Shown here in pieces: positions 31,211-40,771 of a DNA stretch of 64,000 bases; position 1 is the first letter of the stretch; each line of letters starts with the position of its first letter. The position numbers and the translations under genes were made by a program. The stretch covers positions 2,916,501-2,980,500 of the forward strand of contig NZ_CP036170.1 in the NCBI RefSeq assembly GCF_004295125.1, written 5' to 3'. The notes under the pieces are model-generated. The model searched no databases. It was not told the DNA's origin and was given only the letters and a program-made list of their open reading frames with translations. The DNA comes from [Clostridium] scindens ATCC 35704 (GTDB taxonomy: Bacteria > Bacillota > Clostridia > Lachnospirales > Lachnospiraceae).

Positions 31211-33169
31211 ATGAATAAGATACAAGTATTAGACCCGGTTACGATTGATAAGATCGCCGCCGGGGAAGTAATCGAACGCCCCGCATCGGTCGTAAAGGAA
31301 CTGGTGGAAAATGCCATAGACGCAGGAGCCACGGCCATCGTCACAGAGATTGAAGAAGGCGGCATCTCTATGATCCGGATCGCGGATAATGGCTGCGGCA
31401 TGGATGCATCGGACGTTCCCAACGCGTTCTTGCGGCATTCCACCAGCAAGATACGTACTGTGGAGGATCTGGTACATATTGGCTCCCTGGGATTCAGAGG
31501 CGAGGCGCTTTCCAGCATCGCCGCCGTCTCCCAGGTGGAGATGATCACCAAGACAAAGGATCAGGTTCTGGGCACCCGGTACCGGATCGCGGGAGGAAAG
31601 GAAGAAGAACTGGATGAGACAGGGGCCAGGGATGGCACCACATTTCTGATCCGCCAGCTCTTCTACAATACGCCGGCAAGGAGGAAGTTTTTAAAGACTC
31701 CTATGACAGAGGCGAGCCATGTGGGGGATCTGCTGACCCGAATGGCATTGTCCCACCCGGAGATCTCCTTCCAGTTCATCAATAACGGGCAGTCCAAGCT
31801 GCATACTTCCGGCAATGGCAATCTTAAGGATGTCATCTATCATGTATATGGCAGAGAGATTGCAGCCAATCTGCTGGCAGCCGACTACGAATCCCCCGGA
31901 CTTAAAATCAGAGGATTTCTTGGAAAGCCGCTGATATCGAGGGGAAACCGGAATTTTGAGAATTATTTCATCAACGGAAGATATGTAAAGAGCAGCATTA
32001 TATCCAAAGCCATCGAAGATGCGTATAAGGACTTTACCATGCAGCATAAATATCCTTTTGTGGTACTGCACATCGAGATTGATGGCGAGCATGTGGATGT
32101 GAATGTCCATCCTACAAAGATGGAACTGAGGTTTAATAATCAGCAGGAAGTCTATAATTCTATATATGCGGCTGTTGACCATGGACTTCATGCGGAAGAG
32201 CTGATCCCGCATGTGGAAGTCGATGCGCCTAAGGCCGCAGCGCCCATGAAGCAGGAGGGCGGAGCGCCTCATGCGGCGCAGAAGAAAGATAATCCAGTGG
32301 TTCCCGATAGAACTACTAGCGTACAGCCCGCACCGTCGGCAAAAAAATCTGTTCCAGCGCCGGAAGAACGCACCCTGGACTATTTCATGCAGAAGATGAA
32401 GGAACGGGTTGCGGCATATCACGCCCAGCAGAATCAGGAGGCGCCTAAGAAGGCGCCTGATGTTAAAGTGTCTGCCCAGCCGTCCGAAGACCGCAGGGAA
32501 GCCCCCTCGGACCGGGTTTGCGAGACGCCGGAATATGCGGCCCAGCAGCTGAACTTATTCGAAGAGAATCTGGTGGAGCGGAAGGTTCAGGCAGAGTATA
32601 AGATCATCGGCCAAGTCTTCGAGACTTACTGGCTTGTCGAATTTAACGACAGCCTCTATATTATCGACCAGCATGCGGCCCACGAGCGGGTGCTGTATGA
32701 AAAGACTTTAAAGAGCATGAAGACCAGGGAATTTACCTCCCAGTTTATCAGTCCGCCCATCGTGCTGGATCTGAGCATGCAGGAGGCGGAACTTTTAAAC
32801 CAGTATATGGATCAGTTTACCCGTATCGGCTTCGAGATCGAGGAGTTCGGGCAGGAGTCTTATGCCGTAAGGGCAGTGCCCGGCAATCTGTTCGGCATTG
32901 CCAAGAAGGATTTGCTGCTGCAGATGCTGGATGGCCTGTCGGATGAAGTGAGCCGAAATCTTTCGCCGGATATGATCGATGAGAAAGTTGCCTCCATGTC
33001 CTGCAAGGCGGCCGTGAAGGGGAATATGAAGTTGTCAGCCACGGAAGTGGATTCCTTGATCGGCGAGCTTCTGACGCTTGAGAACCCATATCACTGCCCG
33101 CATGGACGCCCGACGATCATCGCCATGACGAAGCGGGAACTGGAAAAGAAATTCAAAAGGATTGTATAG
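31211..33169 (+). CDS. mutL: DNA mismatch repair protein MutL (endonuclease type)
   Basis: Couples MutS recognition to strand removal. The 652-residue product has an N-terminal GHKL ATPase (KELVENAIDAGAT, DNGCGMD, GFRGEALSSIAAVS), a Pro/Ala-rich linker (about 340-450) and a C-terminal endonuclease domain. The metal site is DQHAAHERVLYE, and the conserved CPHGRP motif lies near the end. These motifs mark the nicking-competent MutL found in bacteria without MutH. Confidence 0.97.
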   Translation: MNKIQVLDPVTIDKIAAGEVIERPASVVKELVENAIDAGATAIVTEIEEGGISMIRIADNGCGMDASDVPNAFLRHSTSKIRTVEDLVHIGSLGFRGEALSSIAAVSQVEMITKTKDQVLGTRYRIAGGKEEELDETGARDGTTFLIRQLFYNTPARRKFLKTPMTEASHVGDLLTRMALSHPEISFQFINNGQSKLHTSGNGNLKDVIYHVYGREIAANLLAADYESPGLKIRGFLGKPLISRGNRNFENYFINGRYVKSSIISKAIEDAYKDFTMQHKYPFVVLHIEIDGEHVDVNVHPTKMELRFNNQQEVYNSIYAAVDHGLHAEELIPHVEVDAPKAAAPMKQEGGAPHAAQKKDNPVVPDRTTSVQPAPSAKKSVPAPEERTLDYFMQKMKERVAAYHAQQNQEAPKKAPDVKVSAQPSEDRREAPSDRVCETPEYAAQQLNLFEENLVERKVQAEYKIIGQVFETYWLVEFNDSLYIIDQHAAHERVLYEKTLKSMKTREFTSQFISPPIVLDLSMQEAELLNQYMDQFTRIGFEIEEFGQESYAVRAVPGNLFGIAKKDLLLQMLDGLSDEVSRNLSPDMIDEKVASMSCKAAVKGNMKLSATEVDSLIGELLTLENPYHCPHGRPTIIAMTKRELEKKFKRIV

Positions 33170-33171
33170 AG

Positions 33172-34143
33172 ATGAAGAAACCATTAGTAGTTCTTACAGG
33201 GCCCACTGCCGTAGGAAAGACAAAAGCCTCCATCGGGCTTGCAAAGGCGATCGGGGGCGAGATTATTTCCGCGGATTCCATGCAGGTATACAGGCATATG
33301 GATATCGGTTCGGCAAAGATACGGCCGGAAGAGATGCAAGGCGTGCCTCATCATCTGATCGATGTGCTGGAGCCGTCGGAAGAATTCCATGTCGTGCGCT
33401 TTCAGCAGATGGCCAAGGCCGCGATGGAAGAGATCTATTCCAGAGGACATATTCCGGTGATCGTAGGCGGCACTGGATTCTATATCCAGGCAGTATTGTA
33501 CGATATTGACTTTACGGAGAATGACGGCGATCGAGCATTCCGCCAGGAACTGATGGACTATGCGGATGCGAATGGGCCGTTAAGCCTTCATGAGCGCCTT
33601 AAGGAAGTCGATCCGAAGGCCGCTGATGCGATTCACCCCAATAACACCAAGAGAGTCATCCGGGCACTGGAATTCTGCCATCAGACGGGGAAGAAGATAT
33701 CGGAGCATAATGAGAAGGAGCGGGAGAAGGAATCACCCTATAATTTCGTTTATTTTGTGCTAAATGACGAGCGCCAGAAGTTATATGAGCGCATCGACAG
33801 ACGAGTGGATCTTATGATACAGGAAGGCCTGGTAGAAGAAGTGTCCCGGCTAAAGGAGATGGGGTATGCCAGGGATATGGTTTCCATGCAGGGGCTGGGA
33901 TATAAGGAGATCCTCGCCTGCCTGGACGGGGAATGCACGCTTGACGAAGCCATCTATATGATTAAGCGTGATACCAGACATTTTGCCAAAAGACAGATCA
34001 CCTGGTTTAAGAGGGAGAGACAGGTAATCTGGATTGAGAAAGAAGCATACGGCTATGATGAAGAAAAGATACTGCACACAATGATAAAACATATGGAGGG
34101 AGTACTATGTTTAGAAGATTATTCGGGGGTTCCAAATTTTTAA
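33172..34143 (+). CDS. miaA: tRNA dimethylallyltransferase MiaA
   Basis: Transfers the dimethylallyl group to A37 of tRNAs reading UNN codons, producing the substrate of MiaB. The 323-residue product has the P-loop GPTAVGKTKAS, the ISADSMQVYRHMDIG substrate-binding loop, and GGTGFYIQA. The late GYKEIL and RQITWF segments also match. It begins two bases after mutL and overlaps the next small gene by 37 bases. Confidence 0.96.
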   Translation: MKKPLVVLTGPTAVGKTKASIGLAKAIGGEIISADSMQVYRHMDIGSAKIRPEEMQGVPHHLIDVLEPSEEFHVVRFQQMAKAAMEEIYSRGHIPVIVGGTGFYIQAVLYDIDFTENDGDRAFRQELMDYADANGPLSLHERLKEVDPKAADAIHPNNTKRVIRALEFCHQTGKKISEHNEKEREKESPYNFVYFVLNDERQKLYERIDRRVDLMIQEGLVEEVSRLKEMGYARDMVSMQGLGYKEILACLDGECTLDEAIYMIKRDTRHFAKRQITWFKRERQVIWIEKEAYGYDEEKILHTMIKHMEGVLCLEDYSGVPNF

Positions 34144-34400
34144 AAAAGATGAATACATTGATGGAATTGTATTCTTGCAGTCATAATGCGCCATCCACCT
34201 ACCAGCAGCTGCTGGATCTGAAGCCGCTGATCCGGACAGAAGGGGAAAGGGCCTTGTTTGAATTGAACCGGGCCGCGCTTCTGTACGACATGCGGCAATT
34301 TAGGGAGGCCGCGGACGTGGTGCTGGAGATTCGCTCGCTGAATCCTGAGTTTGATGCCAAATGCGCCGTGGTAAAGATGAAGATTATGGATGCGCTCTAG
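34107..34400 (+). CDS. Small helical protein overlapping miaA
   Basis: A 97-residue product starting inside the miaA 3' end, with GGAGGGAG upstream. It is helical and resembles a short TPR-like repeat (ALFELNRAALLYDMRQFREAADVVLEI). Function unknown. Ribosome site, size and tight placement in the operon support its being a real gene. Confidence 0.6.
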   Translation: MFRRLFGGSKFLKKMNTLMELYSCSHNAPSTYQQLLDLKPLIRTEGERALFELNRAALLYDMRQFREAADVVLEIRSLNPEFDAKCAVVKMKIMDAL

Positions 34401-34418
34401 AAAGGAAGCATATACGAC

Positions 34419-35705
34419 ATGTTAGAGATAGAAGCAATATACAGACAGATTGGAATCAGGCAGAACGTTCTTGCATTTGGAGGGCAGATTGAGAAAGAAC
34501 TGAAAGAGCGTTTTGAACAGATCGATCAGATCGCGGAGTATAATCAGTTGAAGGTTATACAGGCCATGCAGAAAAACCGGGTGAGCGAGGGGTGCTTTAA
34601 CTACGCCAGCGGATACGGATACGATGACCAGGGACGGGATACATTGGAGGAAGTCTATGCCAGCGTATTCCATACGGAAAGCGCGCTTGTACGCCCGCAG
34701 ATCGCATGCGGAACCCATGCCTTATCCATTGCGCTTAGCGCAAACCTGCGCCCGGGGGATGAACTGCTGTCCCCGGCCGGAAAGCCTTACGATACGCTGG
34801 AAGAAGTAATCGGCATCCGTCCGTCTTGCGGCTCCCTGGCGGAATACGGTATATCCTACCGCCAGGTAGACCTTTTGGAGGATGGGACCTTTGATTACGA
34901 TCGCATCCGAAAAGCCATAGGTCCTAAGACCAAGCTGGTGACCATTCAGCGCTCAAAGGGATATCAGACCAGGCCCAGCTTCTCCGTGAAGCAGATTGGG
35001 GAACTGATTGCCTTTGTAAAAGAGATCAACCCGGATATCATTTGCATGGTGGACAACTGCTACGGCGAGTTCGTGGAGGCCATCGAGCCCAGCGATGTTG
35101 GGGCGGATATGGTGGTCGGCTCCCTGATCAAGAATCCGGGCGGCGGCCTGGCTCCGATCGGCGGCTATATCGCCGGACGCAAGGATCTGATCGATGCCTG
35201 CGGCTACCGTCTGACGTCTCCCGGCCTTGGAAAAGAAGTGGGCGCGTCCCTGGGAGTCATGCAGTCCTTCTACCAGGGCTTATTCCTTGCGCCGACCGTT
35301 GTGGCCGGGGCATTAAAAGGGGCGATATTTGCCGCAAATATCTATGAGCGGCTTGGCTACGCGGTGGTTCCAAATGGAACAGAAAGCCGGCATGATATTA
35401 TCCAGGCAGTGGAATTTGGAACGCCGGAAGGCGTGATCGCTTTCTGCAAGGGCATCCAGGCGGCTGCCCCGGTAGACTCTTATGTAACGCCGGAGCCATG
35501 GGCAATGCCGGGATATGACAGCGACGTGATCATGGCGGCGGGGGCATTCGTTCAGGGCTCTTCTATAGAGTTAAGCGCGGACGGCCCGATCAAGCCCCCA
35601 TACGCCGTGTATTTCCAGGGCGGCCTTACATGGCCTCATGCCAAACTGGGCATTCTGATGTCTCTGGAATACCTGGTAAGGGATGGAATCGTAACACTGC
35701 CATAG
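34419..35705 (+). CDS. Methionine gamma-lyase-like PLP protein (YnbB / aluminium-resistance family)
   Basis: A 428-residue PLP-dependent fold type I protein of the Met_gamma_lyase family (PF06838). Recognised by FNYASGYGYDDQGRDTLEEV and the RPQIACGTHAL segment. The Asp-containing CMVDNCYGEF and the PLP lysine in GSLIKNPGGGLAPIGGY also fit. Family members are annotated as methionine gamma-lyase-like or aluminium-resistance proteins, but the true reaction is not established. It commonly follows miaA (and hfq where present) in Firmicutes. Confidence 0.88.
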   Translation: MLEIEAIYRQIGIRQNVLAFGGQIEKELKERFEQIDQIAEYNQLKVIQAMQKNRVSEGCFNYASGYGYDDQGRDTLEEVYASVFHTESALVRPQIACGTHALSIALSANLRPGDELLSPAGKPYDTLEEVIGIRPSCGSLAEYGISYRQVDLLEDGTFDYDRIRKAIGPKTKLVTIQRSKGYQTRPSFSVKQIGELIAFVKEINPDIICMVDNCYGEFVEAIEPSDVGADMVVGSLIKNPGGGLAPIGGYIAGRKDLIDACGYRLTSPGLGKEVGASLGVMQSFYQGLFLAPTVVAGALKGAIFAANIYERLGYAVVPNGTESRHDIIQAVEFGTPEGVIAFCKGIQAAAPVDSYVTPEPWAMPGYDSDVIMAAGAFVQGSSIELSADGPIKPPYAVYFQGGLTWPHAKLGILMSLEYLVRDGIVTLP

Positions 35706-35728
35706 AAGAGGAGCAATAAGGAGCAGAT

Positions 35729-36958
35729 ATGAATCGGATTGGAATCATCGGAGGAGGGGCCTCCGGCATTGTGGCTGCGATTGCTGCGGCCAGAAGCGAC
35801 GGCGATGCCCAGGTCTTTATTCTGGAACAGAAAGAGAACATCGGAAAGAAAATACTTGCCACCGGAAATGGACGCTGCAACCTGACCAACGAGGCGATGG
35901 ATGCTTCCTGCTACCATGGCGAAGATCCGGAATTTGCCAGGAATGTCCTGAAGCAGTTCGGGTATGGGGAGACCTTGGAATTCTTTGCTTCCCTGGGACT
36001 TTTCACCAAAAGCCGGGGCGGCTATATCTATCCCCGCTCGGATCAGGCGGCCTCCGTTCTGGAACTGCTGGAAATGGAACTGCGCAGGCAGAAGGTGAAG
36101 ATATATACCGGGGTGCGCGTAGAGGCTCTGAAACTTTCCGCCAAAGGATTTGTCATTCGTGCCGATGGTCAGAGGTTCCCTGCGGACCGGGTGATCCTTG
36201 CCTGCGGAGGAAAGGCGTCCAAAAGCCTGGGTTCCGACGGGAGCGGGTACGCGCTTGCCAGGTCTATGGGCCATACGCTGTCTCCTGTGGTTCCCGCATT
36301 GGTACAGTTAAAAGTAAAGAAACATCCTTTCGCCAAGGCAGCCGGGGTTCGAACCGATGCCAAGGTCGCGGCGCTTCTGGGGCGCCAGGTCCTGGCGGAG
36401 GACACGGGAGAAATGCAGATTACCGCCTATGGCATCTCGGGCATCCCGGTATTCCAGATCAGCCGCCACATCGCCAAAGGATTGTATGAGGGGAAAGAGA
36501 TGAAGGTAAGGGTAGATTTTCTTCCTGAGATGGAGGCATCCCAGGTACGCAAGGCATTTAACACACATTTGGACAAGTGCCCTTATGCCACATGCCAGGA
36601 ATTCCTGACGGGAATCTTCCCTAAAAAATTAATCCCAAGACTGCTGGAACTGTCTCATATCCGCCAGAACTTTCCGGCATCAGAACTTAAGCCCGCGCAG
36701 TGGGAGGATTTGATACGCGCCTGCAAGCAGACTCTGCTTACGATCGAGGACACCAATGGATTTGACAATGCGCAGGTCTGTGCAGGAGGCGTACGTACTG
36801 GCGAGGTATATCCGGATACGCTGGAATCCAGGTACGCAGATGGCTTATATCTTACCGGCGAACTCCTGGATGTGGAGGGGATATGCGGAGGATACAATCT
36901 GCAGTGGGCTTGGGCTACCGGATACCTGGCAGGGCGCGCGGCGGCGGAAAGACCCTGA
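35729..36958 (+). CDS. HI0933/YhiN-family flavoprotein (BaiN-like)
   Basis: A 409-residue FAD protein with the dinucleotide-binding GIIGGGASGIVAAIAAA at the N-terminus, the family signature KKILATGNGRCNLTN, the VILACGGKASKSLGSDGSGY loop and the C-terminal ICGGYNLQWAWATGY. The family includes BaiN of Clostridium scindens, reported to reduce 3-dehydro-4,6-steroid intermediates in bile acid 7-dehydroxylation. Most members are uncharacterised and widespread, so a bile-acid role here is only a possibility. No other bai genes are in the window. Confidence 0.85.
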   Translation: MNRIGIIGGGASGIVAAIAAARSDGDAQVFILEQKENIGKKILATGNGRCNLTNEAMDASCYHGEDPEFARNVLKQFGYGETLEFFASLGLFTKSRGGYIYPRSDQAASVLELLEMELRRQKVKIYTGVRVEALKLSAKGFVIRADGQRFPADRVILACGGKASKSLGSDGSGYALARSMGHTLSPVVPALVQLKVKKHPFAKAAGVRTDAKVAALLGRQVLAEDTGEMQITAYGISGIPVFQISRHIAKGLYEGKEMKVRVDFLPEMEASQVRKAFNTHLDKCPYATCQEFLTGIFPKKLIPRLLELSHIRQNFPASELKPAQWEDLIRACKQTLLTIEDTNGFDNAQVCAGGVRTGEVYPDTLESRYADGLYLTGELLDVEGICGGYNLQWAWATGYLAGRAAAERP

Positions 36959-36978
36959 CATCGAAGGGTCTTATTTCT
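36949..36978 (+). terminator. Terminator overlapping the end of the flavoprotein gene
   Basis: A 7-bp stem of AAGACCC with GGGTCTT around ten bases, followed by ATTTCTTTTT. The left arm includes the last codons of the gene. Confidence 0.65.
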
Positions 36979-37011
36979 TTTTGGCAGTTCAGAAAAAGGA
37001 GAATGATATCT

Positions 37012-38661
37012 ATGATTCGGATCAATCAGTTAAAGTTAAATATCAAGCATTCAGAGGCGGATCTCAAGGAGAAGATCTTAAAGACTCTTTGCATCAGCGA
37101 AGATTCGCTTCTTTCTTATGAAATAAAAAAACAGTCCCTGGACGCGAGAAGGAAGCCAGAACTTTACTATGTATATGCCGTGGATGTAAAGGTGAAGAAT
37201 GTATCTTCCATCAAGAAAAGAGTGCGCAATCAGAATGTGCAGTTTAAAGACAAGCCCCTGTCTTACCAGATTCAGGCGAATGGAACCGAAGTTCTGCATC
37301 ACCGCCCGGTCGTCATTGGAACCGGGCCGGCAGGGCTTTTCTGCGGCTACCAGCTGGCGGTCTTAGGATACCGGCCCATTCTTCTGGAGCGGGGGGCCTG
37401 CGTAGAAGAACGGATGCAGGCGGTAGAGCGGTTCTGGGCTACCGGAGAACTGGATCAGAATTGCAACGTCCAGTTCGGAGAAGGAGGCGCAGGAACCTTC
37501 TCCGACGGGAAGCTCAATACCCTGGTCCATGATTCTAACGGACGCAGCCAGAAAGTTCTGGAACTCTTCGTGAAATATGGCGCGCCAAAGGAGATTCTGT
37601 ACCAGCATAAGCCTCACATCGGTACGGATGTGCTCTCCCGTGTGGTAAAGAACATCCGGGAGGCCATCCTTTCCTATGGCGGAGAGGTGCGCTTCCTCAC
37701 CCGGGTTACGGACATTCTGTCAGAATCCGCTGGGGAGGGCCGCCGTCTTACGGCCCTGCAGGTCTATGATCATGCAGCTGGAAAAGAATATGCCCTTGAG
37801 ACGGAGATTGCCGTACTTGCCATTGGGCACAGCGCCAGGGATACCTTCTCCATGCTGCTTAAGAACGAGATTCCCATGGAATCCAAATCTTTTGCCGTAG
37901 GCGTTCGGATAGAGCATCCTCAGGCTATGATTGACGAATTCCAGTATGGAATGAAAAACGACGGCTCCCTGCCTCCTGCCTCCTATAAGCTGACGGAGAA
38001 TTTTGCCTGCGGGAGGGGCGTATATACCTTCTGCATGTGCCCCGGAGGCTACGTGGTTAATGCTTCTTCCGAGCCCGGGCGCCTGGCAGTCAACGGTATG
38101 AGCTACCACGACCGGGACGGCTTCAATGCCAACAGCGCCGTGATCGTAACCGTAACGCCACAGGATTACGGCGGGACGGGCGTTCTGGCAGGCATGGAGT
38201 TCCAGCGCAGGCTTGAAGAAGCGGCTTACCGCTTAGGTAAGGGAAGGATCCCGGTACAGCTGTTTGAAGATTTTTGCAAGAACAGGCCATCCAAAGGACC
38301 GGGAGACATCCTTCCACAGATGAAGGGGGCCTATGCCTGGAGCAACGTCAGAGAGATATTCCCGCCGGAACTATCCAGGGCTTTGGAAGAAGGAATCCGG
38401 TCGTTTGACCGTAAGATAAAGGGATATCCCCGCCCTGACGCTCTGGTGTCCGGAGTGGAGAGCCGGACTTCTTCCCCGGTTCGCATCAGTCGGGACGAAT
38501 CGATGCAGAGTACGCTTTTCGGACTCTATCCATGCGGGGAAGGAGCGGGCTATGCAGGCGGTATTACATCAGCCGCCATGGATGGACTAAAAACGGCAGA
38601 ATCTATCGTCAAAAAATACCAATCTCTCGACAAACTACCGAAAGGCTTAAGAAATTTTTAA
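37012..38661 (+). CDS. FAD-dependent oxidoreductase (COG2509-type)
   Basis: A 549-residue protein. The first ~95 residues are an alpha/beta domain (INQLKLNIKHSEADLKEKI, then LYYVYAVDVKV). The FAD Rossmann motif follows (VVIGTGPAGLFCGYQLA), then QFGEGGAGTFSDGKLNT and a C-terminal GEGAGYAGGITSAAMDGL that closes the flavin site. This layout matches the uncharacterised NAD/FAD dehydrogenases of COG2509. ATG 37012 with AAAAGGAG is preferred to the open frame extending back into the upstream gene. Confidence 0.85.
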   Translation: MIRINQLKLNIKHSEADLKEKILKTLCISEDSLLSYEIKKQSLDARRKPELYYVYAVDVKVKNVSSIKKRVRNQNVQFKDKPLSYQIQANGTEVLHHRPVVIGTGPAGLFCGYQLAVLGYRPILLERGACVEERMQAVERFWATGELDQNCNVQFGEGGAGTFSDGKLNTLVHDSNGRSQKVLELFVKYGAPKEILYQHKPHIGTDVLSRVVKNIREAILSYGGEVRFLTRVTDILSESAGEGRRLTALQVYDHAAGKEYALETEIAVLAIGHSARDTFSMLLKNEIPMESKSFAVGVRIEHPQAMIDEFQYGMKNDGSLPPASYKLTENFACGRGVYTFCMCPGGYVVNASSEPGRLAVNGMSYHDRDGFNANSAVIVTVTPQDYGGTGVLAGMEFQRRLEEAAYRLGKGRIPVQLFEDFCKNRPSKGPGDILPQMKGAYAWSNVREIFPPELSRALEEGIRSFDRKIKGYPRPDALVSGVESRTSSPVRISRDESMQSTLFGLYPCGEGAGYAGGITSAAMDGLKTAESIVKKYQSLDKLPKGLRNF

Positions 38662-38742
38662 TGGGATAAGTATATACACTTTTTCTTAAATATGATAAAA
38701 TGTATTGAGTTTTTTAGATAGACAAAACGAGGAGGAGTACAT

Positions 38743-39003
38743 ATGAAGGGAACAGGGAGTAAGAACGCCTGGGCTTTGTTTCTGCTTATTTTAACAGGAA
38801 TCGTCCTTGGTGGCTTTATCGGCATGCTGGCCGAAGGAGTACCGGCTCTTAGCTGGCTGGCCTACGGACAGTCCTTCGGACTGGATGAGCCAATCATCCT
38901 GAATCTGGGACTTCTTGTAGTCACGTTCGGCCTGACGATTAAGATAACCATTGCAAGTATTATTGGCGTGATTCTTTCCATTATTATTTATCGTTTCTTA
39001 TAA
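38743..39003 (+). CDS. DUF4321 membrane protein
   Basis: An 86-residue protein with hydrophobic segments at about 10-30 and 52-84. The pattern FLLILTGIVLGGFIG ... LNLGLLVVTFGLTIKI matches DUF4321 (PF14209), a small Clostridia membrane protein usually found beside radC and mreB, as here. Function unknown. A strong GAGGAGG ribosome site precedes ATG 38743. Confidence 0.82.
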   Translation: MKGTGSKNAWALFLLILTGIVLGGFIGMLAEGVPALSWLAYGQSFGLDEPIILNLGLLVVTFGLTIKITIASIIGVILSIIIYRFL

Positions 39004-39039
39004 GTTCTATTATGAGTGTCGTACGAATCTAAAGATAAG

Positions 39040-39732
39040 ATGAATCAGTCAAATACCATAAAAGAGATACCCGAGATGGAACGCCCATATGAAAAGTGTG
39101 AGCGCAAAGGGGCTGCCAGTTTAAGTGATGTAGAGTTGCTGGCTGTGTTGCTGCGTACAGGCACTCGCGGAGAGGATGTGCTTTCCCTGGCAAGAAGGAT
39201 CCTCTATCACGCAGGCGAGCCAGGAATACTGGGCATACATCAGTTCAGTATGGAAAGACTTCTGAAGATCAAAGGCATTGGGAAAGTAAAGGCAATCCAG
39301 ATATCCTGCATATCGGAACTTGCCAAGAGGCTTTCCAAGGCCAGTTACCAGGATGGATTAAGTTTCTCGCATCCCGCTACAATTGCCAGATATTATATGG
39401 AAGACTTAAGGCATGAAAAGCAGGAAGTGATGAAGCTTCTGATGTTGAACTCGAAATCAAGACTCATTGGCGAGACAGATATATCAAAGGGAACAGTAAA
39501 TGCCTCCCTCATCACGCCAAGGGAGCTTTTTATAGAAGCATTACAAAAGAATGCTGTATCCATAGTAATCATGCATAATCACCCCAGTGGTGATCCGACT
39601 CCCAGCCGGGAAGATATGCTGACGACAAAGAGAATCCTTGATGCAGGCGCATTGATTGGGATCGAACTGTTAGATCATATCATCATTGGCAATAATTGTT
39701 ATATAAGCTTCCGGGAGGAGGGATTGCTGTAG
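39040..39732 (+). CDS. radC: RadC family protein (JAB/MPN domain)
   Basis: A 230-residue protein with an N-terminal helix-hairpin-helix (LLKIKGIGKVKAIQI) and a C-terminal JAB/MPN metalloprotease-like domain whose metal motif is MHNHPSGDPTPSRED. Despite the name, a DNA-repair role is not established for the family. ATG 39040 is chosen by comparison with family N-termini (KEIPEMERPYEKCERKG). The GTG at 39016 in the same frame has no ribosome site. It commonly lies upstream of mreB in Firmicutes. Confidence 0.9.
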   Translation: MNQSNTIKEIPEMERPYEKCERKGAASLSDVELLAVLLRTGTRGEDVLSLARRILYHAGEPGILGIHQFSMERLLKIKGIGKVKAIQISCISELAKRLSKASYQDGLSFSHPATIARYYMEDLRHEKQEVMKLLMLNSKSRLIGETDISKGTVNASLITPRELFIEALQKNAVSIVIMHNHPSGDPTPSREDMLTTKRILDAGALIGIELLDHIIIGNNCYISFREEGLL

Positions 39733-39747
39733 AAAGGATTATCACAG

Positions 39748-40770
39748 ATGGCAAGAAATATATACGGATTAGATCTTGGCTCTTATGAAATCAAGGTCTA
39801 CGATAAAAAGAAAGATACGATCTGGAAAGAGAAAGATGTAATTGCGATTGCAGATAAGAATGAGATTTTTGCGGTGGGGGATGATGCTTACGAGATGTAC
39901 GAGAAGGCACCGTCCAATATAGAAGTGGTCTTTCCTATGAAAGAGGGCGTAATCTCGCGGTTCAATAATATGCAGTTCCTGCTTCAGAACCTGCTGAAGA
40001 AGGACCGCCAGTTTGCCCGTGGATCTGAATATGTAATCGCTGTCCCAACCGATGTGACCGAGGTGGAGAAGAAAGCCTTCTTCGACCTGGTGATCCACTC
40101 CACGGCCCGCGCAAGAGAAGTGAATATCGTAGAACGCTCCATCGCGGATGCAGTGGGCCTTAACCTGGATGTCAAGAATACTGGCGGCCTGTTCATTGCC
40201 AACTTCGGCGGCGAGACTACGGAACTGTCGGTACTGGCCGGAGGCGGCATGGTCATGAACCGCCTGCTTAAGATCGGAGGAGTCTCCTTTGACCTGGCAG
40301 TCGTCAATCTGGTGCGCCATAGCCATGACTTCCTGATCGGGCGGCTGACCGCAGAAGTCCTGAGAAAGAATTTCGGAATATTCACCAGCGATTCAGAGTC
40401 CGTATTAACCGTTGCGGGCAGGGATCTGATCACCGGCGTACCTATGCAGAAGCCGATATCCATCAGCCTGGTACGTGCCGCTATGAAGGATCCTTTGCTG
40501 GAATGCGTGCGCGCCATCCATTCCCTTTTAGACAGGACGCCCCCGGAGGTCCGTAGGGCAATTCATGAGAACGGCATCTTCCTGACCGGAGGAGTTGCCA
40601 ATATGGCAGGCCTTGAGACCTATATCGAGGAGATGGTTGGAATTAAGACCAGAACGGCTCTGGACCCGGACATCTGCGCGGTAACCGGACTTAAAAAGAT
40701 CATTATGTCCAAAGATTTGAGAAAACTTGCATATTCAATGTTAGATGAAAATTATAGGTGGATGAGATAA
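39748..40770 (+). CDS. mreB: Rod-shape-determining protein MreB
   Basis: Actin-like ATPase that guides the elongation machinery. The 340-residue product has the phosphate 1 loop (YGLDLGSYEIKVY), the NFGGETTELSVLAGG phosphate 2 loop, and IFLTGGVANMAGLETYIEE for adenosine binding. The N-terminal DLGS replaces the usual DLGTAN, a variation seen in some Clostridia homologues. It heads an mreB-C-D cluster with two- or three-base gaps. Confidence 0.93.
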   Translation: MARNIYGLDLGSYEIKVYDKKKDTIWKEKDVIAIADKNEIFAVGDDAYEMYEKAPSNIEVVFPMKEGVISRFNNMQFLLQNLLKKDRQFARGSEYVIAVPTDVTEVEKKAFFDLVIHSTARAREVNIVERSIADAVGLNLDVKNTGGLFIANFGGETTELSVLAGGGMVMNRLLKIGGVSFDLAVVNLVRHSHDFLIGRLTAEVLRKNFGIFTSDSESVLTVAGRDLITGVPMQKPISISLVRAAMKDPLLECVRAIHSLLDRTPPEVRRAIHENGIFLTGGVANMAGLETYIEEMVGIKTRTALDPDICAVTGLKKIIMSKDLRKLAYSMLDENYRWMR

Positions 40771-40771
40771 T

